A DNA stretch of 64,000 bases from Mactra quadrangularis (lineage: Eukaryota > Mollusca > Bivalvia > Venerida > Mactridae), in NCBI GenBank assembly GCA_025267735.1, contig CM046297.1, positions 30,034,011 to 30,098,010 on the forward strand, written 5' to 3'. Shown here piece after piece: positions 57,241-64,000 of the stretch (position 1 is the stretch's first letter; every line of letters begins with the position of its first letter). A program made the translations under genes and the position numbers. Under the pieces are notes generated by a model. It was not told where the DNA came from and made no database searches. It was given only the letters and a program-made list of their open reading frames with translations.

Positions 57241-57529
57241 AACCTGGGTCGATAGCGCAGTTGGTAGCGCGTCGGGATTTGGATACTCGTGCCCGAGGGG
57301 GTGCGGGTTCGAATCATGCCTGGGGAGGTTATACCCTTCCATGAAAATTTGACAATAATGTCGATTTTCCTCCATTGATTAGATAATATGGAGAAGTTTC
57401 CGGCCTTGTGGAAGGGTAGGTGAGTACTGGTTATAGACAATGGTCCAGGAAAGCTAGGTTAGGTGCGCTGGACGCCGTGAAATAGCCTAAATTGTGTTGA
57501 TACGGCGTTAACTCCAATAAATAAACAGA
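57241..57529 (+). mobile_element. SINE-A, full-length, with 12-bp duplication
   Basis: Flanks CTTTTACAAGAA (57229-57240 and 57530-57541) are perfect. Head GGGTCGATAGCGCAGTTGG, B-box GGTTCGAATCA, full body and tail AACTCCAATAAATAAACAGA. Apart from B-box decay this is a young copy. Confidence 0.92.
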
Positions 57530-58251
57530 CTTTTACAAGAATAGAATTATAATCAAACAAGTTATACATTAAAGGGGAGTAAGAAATATGTTACTTCACA
57601 ACAGTTGTCTCCCTTGTAGTAGATTGTAAGATTGCTAGTAGTTTAAAGGTACTAGTTCACAGTTTTGTCTAAGATTTTCTATATTTTCAAAATACTATTC
57701 AGTCTATAATTGTGTCAAAAATTTAATTCTTAATATTTTAGGACAAACTGACATATAGATAGCAAAACGTATTTAATAAAAGTCACTAAAATTGTCTAAA
57801 CCGTTACATCGGGGTTACCGTCATTAATTTTGTAGTTGTTTGTCAATTTGCACTATAATTGTCATCATCAAGTCACTTATTTCCTGCTTTAAAAAACATG
57901 TTTCCAAACAATTTTGATAGTTTCAGAAAAAGTTGATGTTTAAGTTGAAATATGTGAATGAGTACCTTTAACATTTTAACCACTAACAAGAACACTAGGT
58001 TAAATAGATCATTCAGTTTTCAGAAAGTATAAAGATCAAGTTATATATACTAATATGTACGCTCTCTGACCGTCTAATTTACTTGTGGTGACAGTGGTTA
58101 TCCATTTCAAAGATAAATTGTAGCCCTAGGCTGTAGTAGGCCTGTAGGAGAGAATGTTCAACAAATTTAATATAAACTCAAACTTGGATGTAATACTTGA
58201 AATTAAACACTTTATATATGTCAATATAACAACCAAATGATTGTATAAAAT

Positions 58252-58257
58252 TTTATT
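58252..58257 (-). promoter_or_regulatory. Poly(A) signal of the repeat-motif gene
   Basis: AATAAA on the minus strand about 60 bases past the stop codon at 58317-58319. Confidence 0.5.
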
Positions 58258-58316
58258 TTAAAACTTGAAATGTAATCAATATTACAAATTATTTCAACAT
58301 ATTGAATAAATATATG

Positions 58317-61300
58317 TTAGTAAGTAGTTATTTGAGTTGCTTGTGGAGTCATACCAACATTACGTCTGCGATACAGGCGATCTGTAATCTCATTGACATT
58401 CTTACTGCGTTCTAGACCACTCAACAATGGTAGATTGCGTCTAATCTTAACCTCATCTATGTATTCTGGTATTTTTGGACAGAAATGCCGCCCACCGTTA
58501 CTACTCAGCGTAGGTGCTGATATTCTTCCGACAATAAACTCCACCTCGTCAGCCGGAACTACTTTTTCACTGCTGTAGTCGTAATCAAACGCGTCTAGTT
58601 CTTCCGGTCGTACTTTGTTTTCGTGTTCATAACATAAATGGCATGAATTCAAATCTTTTGCTAGAGTTGCTGTAGTTGGTCGACGCAATTTGTCTAAATT
58701 TTTCTTAATACCGCTACAATCAGCAGACTTTGCCCGAACTATTTTACCTTGTTTAAGTTCTTCTATTTCATCATTCTTGTATCTCATTGCCGCTGTTGCT
58801 GTGGTGGGTCGCTGAAAACATTATACCAACGTGAATTATTAGAAAATATGCTTGCACATCTTAATAATAAACTACATGTTATTAACGATTTCTCCAAATA
58901 TAAACTATGGCGGTGGTATTATTTTGTTTTCCGGATTCCTCAAACTAATTAGATTTGGACAATAAACCACTAGCCTGTATGTAAACGGGAGTTATATTTC
59001 TACTTTATTCCTTCAGTGAATTTCCACACACCTAAGTCAAGTAAACACTTTAGGATCATCTTATTGTTCAGCCCCGCGTTCAGTAACTACTGTTAGCTAA
59101 CGTTACGGATACGGGAGAACTCAACCCGAAGACAACTCAACCCTTGCAATGGTCAACTCAAAGTTGGGACAACTCAATCCGTTGGTAGGAGATTGAGTTG
59201 TCTCGGGTTGAGTTGTCTATGGGTTAAGTTGTTCCGACACTTCTGTTACGGAACGTTTTGGAACGTTTAAAGTAACTGAACACGCTGCTGTCTTCTAATT
59301 TAGCATTAACATTTATCTAAATAACGATAATGATCTACGCCACTCGTAAAAATCAAACCTTAGCTCATTCGTGGAATAAAAATTGATCTTACACCGAAAT
59401 AAAAAAATATCCTCAATTTATTAAAATGTATATGTAATAATTTAACACCCACTTCATGTAAAATGTTGATACAATATATTACCAACTGGGTTAATATTAA
59501 GGCTGGGAACGAATACAATCTTTGATGTTCGAATATTCGTTTTTGATATTCGAATATATAATCGACTATTTGTTTTATAAAGCTAAAATGATTCCAAGTA
59601 TGTCAGTGCCTCATATTGCAATTTTTATGTCTAATTTTGTTTATCTGAATGCTAGTTCACTTCGGTTTTTATAGAATTAACAATATCTGGAGTTTTAATG
59701 AATCTTGAATTGATCCTTCATGATCTGTCTATAATCAAGGTTTAAGATAAGTTATTTAGGATCATAACCATAACTTAATTGTTTCAAGTGTTAAACGAAC
59801 ATGGACACTTTAAACAGGCTCCTTAAACTACGATTTTACTAGCAACTTTGTATGGTAAAAATTGAAAAAGCCCATTTCATGCTGAGAATTTCGAATATTC
59901 GTATTCGTTTTTTCAATTTTCGAATATTCGGTGATGATCCGAATGTTCGAACATTCGAATATTTTTCCCAGTCATATTTAATATTATAGTTTTGTTGAAA
60001 CAAACAGCTGAATGGGTAGAATGACTTTTTTCTTACTTGAAGTCTACGTATAAGTCTGGTCATTTCTCTCTCAGTTAGACGACGTGGTCCAATACTGATG
60101 GAAGCTGATGATACACGAGATTGACTTCGTTTAGAACATGCTGACGCTACACTACGTCTTCCTCCATCAGCCAATAAATGTTCATAATTATTGAGCTAAA
60201 ACAAAACAAAACAAGTCAATATGTATTATGTCTATAAAAATTAAGTATTGATTCTCTCCATTTGTATTTACATAAATCATGCTAGCAGACACAAATATTA
60301 AATATCTTTCATTTTCATATTTTTTACAGAATTATTAACGTACAATAATTCAAGGACAATTCCTAAGTATTAGTAAGATTTTAAGATGATCCAACAGCTG
60401 TAAAAAATATTTAATATATCTAGATGCTTTTATTGTATACTCTATGAAAGGTTAATTTAGGTTCTGTAAATATTCTTGAATCCCTTAGAAATGAGCTTTG
60501 GGAGCCGTAACCCCCTGGACTACTGGTTAGGAGCTTTGCCCAGGACCCATGTAATTTACATAAAGACTAGATGGGAGCCCGTGCAAGCACGGGCTTTAGG
60601 TAATGACATTCTCGAAACTGTTCCTCGAAACAGGCATGTTTATTGATTTAATAAAGGGAAATAACCGCTGCGGGGAGTTTGGTCTATTTTTAGACACAAA
60701 AAACCCATTATTTTTGTTGATTTTTGGCAGTTTTTGCAAATATCAAGAGGCTTTGTCAAAAAAGAATTGTCAACATGATATGCCGGTATATAGGTGCTCC
60801 AGCGACAAACAAAAGATTTATTCACAGCTGCGCAGTTTCTTCCACAAAACAGGAAACTCGCAAATTTAATAGTATAGATTGTATACCTTTAATGGTTCTT
60901 CTGCATGTAACTTGGCACTGTATGTGACTCTCGAAACACGTTTAACTATGTCTTGTAGTTCCTTGGATGATACCTTCAAAGAGAAATAAACTATACAAAC
61001 TCAACAACAGTTACTTTTCTAACCCCACACTAATTTTTTGGGTGATATTTCTATTAGGGCTGTGGATCGTCAAGCTAGTGGCGATCCGATCCGAACCACG
61101 ATTTATGTTTAGCAATTCACGAATCGAACCACGAATCACTTGTTAATGGAGAAGCATACAGGAATTCATATAATAACAAAAATAAGTAAAAAATTACAGA
61201 TGCGTTTACTATATGGAAAACCATGTACTCTAAATATTTCTATTACCTGACCCTTTAATGGGAATTTTTAGTGATAACATTTCTGTTTAAATGTGTTTCA

Positions 61301-62741
61301 ATCGTAATTTTGACACAAGATATTACGGTCCCTATTTAAATTAAAGTTTTCATTAGTAGTGCGGCTCGTTTTCAGTGGTAATTAATCTGAAATGTTCTTT
61401 CATTTTTTTTCAAAAATAGATCGCGATCCAACGATTTCGAACGTGACGAATATTCGTACTCGATTTTCTGGTCGGGATCGCGAATATCTGAGTACTCGGA
61501 TACTCGCAGCAGCGGAAATTTCTATAATGCCCTAATGATCAAAAATGTTTATTTTTATAATATTGACTGAATTATTTAATAACATTGTAAATCTATTAGA
61601 ATGTATTTCATGCATTTGTAACAGATTTCATAACATGGCATGATGTCTGCAACTTCGAATTTTATTAACGTGTGTTGTGTGTCTACCTTGTGCCAACAGC
61701 ACAATTTCTATCTTCTACTGACACCCTCGTCATAACTATAACTCCGGGGAATGAAGTGAAATGTATTTCGAACGTATCTACACTTACAGACTAGATATAT
61801 ATAGTTTTGTACGTATTCTACTCGCTGGTAGCAATTGTCAGGCAAAAACATGGAATGAACGTGCTTCATGGAACTAGCAAACTTCGTGTTTCACAATAAA
61901 TTTTAAACACTACTTCTGTGATGGTTATTGTCCTTTGAAAGTGTATTAAATGTATTACGACTTAACGTAAAGTAATGGTAGATAATTAAAAAAGTAGAGT
62001 TAGAAAAGTTGTTAAGTATAATTTTATGACTTCTCTCAGTAATAATGTAAACAAATATTCCATCGTATAGTAAATGTTTAATGTTTGCTTCATGTTTATG
62101 CACGATCACCGACAAAACAACTATAATTGCAAGTCTCCAGTGTAAGTTTAATATTTGTTTTATGTTTTCTGATTCCCAGTCGTGCTTTGACAGGTAAAAG
62201 TACGTCAGACAAAGCATGATAATGGCTGCGGCCTATAAAGTAAATTAGGTATTGAATAATTATGTTTTCAAATAAACATTTCTCACAACGCAGGTTTAAT
62301 TCAAAGGATCATTGTACAAGAATTACAGTGGATATCTTTTTAGTTGTTCGGTTACATTTTTGCTAAACCAAGTATCCGAAATTCTAACGAGACTAATCCA
62401 CATCCGAATTGTGTTCAAGTGAGACTTGTTTGTGTAAATCGTTCGCTAAATATACGTGTAATCAGAAAAATCGAAACCGAATGACCTATATAGTTTTGCA
62501 CTCCTATTATTCCTAAAAAAACTATCGTCAGCAAATGATCATGCAAGATCAAGAAAACGTAATACCTGAATAATAACTGAGGAGGCCGCCATGTAACGGC
62601 TTGCCCGACCCGATAACGATAGTGGTAAGGGGAAGGTAATCCAGACTATATGTTTATGGCTTAAATAGTACTTACTTGTTTAAATCCGTAAGAATTTGGT
62701 TGTTGTGAAGGTGGTACTTTTTTATAATACAACCCGCTCAT
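58317..62741 (-). CDS. Basic protein with repeated I-V-x-R-x-x-R-P-T motif, four exons
   Basis: Coding exons on the minus strand: 62741-62676 (22 codons), 60973-60887 (29), 60195-60037 (53) and 58811-58317. All introns are phase 0 with donors GTAAGT, GTATAC and GTAAGA and acceptors TTTGAAG, TTTTAG and TTTCAG. The product has 268 residues, no signal peptide or membrane span, and many Arg, Ser and Lys. A motif recurs about five times: ELQDIVKRVSRVTYS (27-41), EMTRLIRRLQRPTTAT (95-110, across a splice joint), IKKNLDKLRRPTTAT (139-153), EVEFIVGRISAPTLS (193-207) and NVNEITDRLYRRRNV (242-256). The first coding exon is preceded by a strong acceptor (TCTTTTTTTCAG, exon from 62775), so a 5' UTR exon lies upstream, probably beyond the window. 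I do not recognise the family; a microtubule- or cilia-associated role is a guess from the RPTTAT-type repeats. Confidence 0.75.
59071..59291. mobile_element. hAT-like MITE carrying a nested GACAACTCAACCC element
   Basis: Outer arms belong to the GTAGCGTGTTC family (CGTTCAGTAACTACTGTTAG / TAACTGAACACGCTG). From 59111 to 59240 the centre is a compact version of the 15.6-kb element, with CAACTCAACCC units inverted on the right. It lies in the third coding intron. Confidence 0.65.
59500..59978. mobile_element. hAT-type MITE with GGCTGGGAACGAATA end
   Basis: Ends GGCTGGGAACGAATAC and GAATATTTTTCCCAGTC are inverse. Flanks carry TAATATTA on both sides (59492-59499, 59979-59986). The arms are dense in TTCGAATATTCG palindromes. 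Intronic. Confidence 0.7.
61055..61517. mobile_element. hAT-type MITE with TAGGGCTGTGGATCG end
   Basis: Perfect 8-bp flanks ATTTCTAT (61047-61054 and 61518-61525). Both arms hold GATCG, CGAATC and CGAATATTCG palindromes; the terminal inverted repeats are weak. Intronic. Confidence 0.7.
61903..62592 (-). CDS. Possible two-exon small membrane protein nested in an intron
   Basis: A 27-base exon (62592-62566, MAASSVIIQ, donor CAG|GTATTA) can join in phase 0 to 62232-61903 (acceptor TTTATAG). The product would have 118 residues with hydrophobic stretches near residues 6-22 (VIIQAAAIIMLCLTYFYL) and 45-57 (WRLAIIVVLSVIV), a basic His/Lys segment between and an Asn/Ser-rich tail. It lies wholly inside the first coding intron of the repeat-motif gene on the same strand, so it could instead be an alternative exon of that gene: joining 62676 to 62232 also keeps phase 0. 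Second-half codons look less constrained. Family unknown. Confidence 0.28.
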
Positions 62742-62792
62742 CTTTATATAATATTATTTGACATTCATTGTTTATCTGAAAAAAAGAATAGT

Positions 62793-64000
62793 GAACATTT
62801 GACAATCATTGGTATCTGACAACCTACCGTGATAGTCAACTACTGATATCTGACAACCTACCATTATAGACAACTACTGATATCTGCCAACCTACCATTA
62901 TAGACAACTGCTGATATCTGCCAACCTACCATTATAGAAAACTTCTGATATCTGACAACCTACCATTATAGACAACTATTAATATCTGACAACCTACCAT
63001 TCTAGACAACTACTAATATCTGACAACCTACCATTATAGACAACTACTAATATCTGACAACCTACCATTATAGACAACTACTGATATCTGACAACCTACC
63101 ATTATAGACAACTACTGATATCTGACAACCTACCATTATAGACAACTACTAATATCTGACAACCTACCATTATAGACAGCTACTGATATCTGACAAACTA
63201 CCATTATAGACAACTACTGATATCTGACAACCTACCATTATAGACAACTACTGATATCTGACAACCTACCATTATAGACAACTACTGATATCTGACAACC
63301 TACCATTATAGACAGCTACTGATATCTGACAACCTACCATTATAGACAACTACTGATATCTGACAACCTACCATTATAGACAACTACTGATATCTGACAA
63401 CCTACCATTATAGACAACTACTGATATCTGACAACCTACCATTATAGACAACTACTGATATCTGACAACCTACCATTATAGACAACTACTAATATCTGAC
63501 AACCTACCATTATAGACAGCTACTGATATCTGACAACCTACCATTATAGACAACTACTGATATCTGACAACCTACCATTATAGACAACTACTGATATCTG
63601 ACAACCTACCATTATAGACAACTACTAATATCTGACAACCTACCATTATAGACAACTACAGATATCTGACAACCTACCATTATAGGTAACTTCTGATATC
63701 TGACAACCTACCATTATAGACAACTGCTGATATCTGACAACCTACCATTGTAGACAACTACTGATATCTGACAACCTACCGTTATAGACAACTACTAATA
63801 TCTGACAACCTACCATTATAGACAACTACTAATATCTGACAACCTACCATTATAGGTAACTTCTGATATCTGACAACCTACCATTATAGACAACTACTGA
63901 TATCTGACAACCTACCATTATAGACAACTACTGATATCTGACAACCTACCATTATAGACAACTACTGATATCTGACAACCTACCGTGATAGTCAACTTCT
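62793..64000. repeat. 34-bp minisatellite, about 35 copies, runs off the window
   Basis: Unit TAGACAACTACTGATATCTG plus ACAACCTACCATTA, 34 bp, with no spacers. Variants (GACAGC, GGTAAC TTC, CTACTAATATC) recur in patches, which suggests block duplication. The first unit and the last one in the window share the rare CCGTGATAGTCAAC form. It begins just upstream of the 62776 splice acceptor, so it probably lies in a 5' UTR intron. Confidence 0.97.

Noticed and set aside
62793..64000. CRISPR-like array
   Set aside because: The 34-bp units are directly joined with no unique spacers, in a eukaryotic genome; it is a minisatellite.

Overview
The window is animal nuclear DNA, strongly AT-rich and gene-poor. 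It is most likely from a lophotrochozoan, and a marine bivalve is my best guess. Reasons: split genes with GT-AG introns; two tRNA-derived SINE families with many copies; several MITE families; fossil LINE, mariner and Tc1 elements; and a Beta3/bHLHe22-type neural bHLH gene. The species is not determined.

Genes. Three genes are supported. (1) At 4.4-10.7 kb (+) a three-exon gene encodes a 157-residue secreted, Thr-rich precursor. It has a TATA promoter, a signal peptide, matching intron phases and a poly(A) signal, and I recognise no family. (2) At 33.5-34.4 kb (+) is an intronless bHLH transcription factor of the Beta3/Oligo class (bHLHe22/23). (3) At 58.3-62.8 kb (-) four coding exons, all joined in phase 0, encode a 268-residue basic protein with about five copies of an 'I-V-x-R-h-x-R-P-T' motif. 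Its family is unknown to me. A possible two-exon small membrane protein (61.9-62.6 kb, -) lies inside its first coding intron.

Layout. 0.1-3.6 kb: decayed LINE on the minus strand. 3.7-11 kb: secreted-protein gene; its intron 1 holds a second LINE fragment and three head-to-tail TA-flanked MITEs. 11-21 kb: non-coding, with SINE pieces, a tRNA-like fold, an element with 'GACAACTCAACCC' ends, a Mutator-like MITE with a perfect 11-bp target duplication, and a 160-bp tandem repeat. 21.2-24.1 kb: dyad-rich satellite with a 1.48-kb higher-order duplication. 26-33 kb: SINE and hAT-type MITE cluster, including two SINEs whose target duplications are swapped, the mark of an inversion. 33.4-34.7 kb: bHLH gene. 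35-40.3 kb: decayed 165-190-bp tandem array bounded by inverted arms, with a recurring 13-mer. 41-58 kb: hairpins, minisatellite, MITEs, mariner and Tc1 fossils. 58-62.8 kb: repeat-motif protein gene. 62.8-64 kb: 34-bp minisatellite running off the window, apparently in the 5' UTR intron of that gene.

No link in function between the three genes can be read from their arrangement. They are separated by tens of kilobases of repeats. All repeat and gene calls come from reading the sequence alone; no database search was run.
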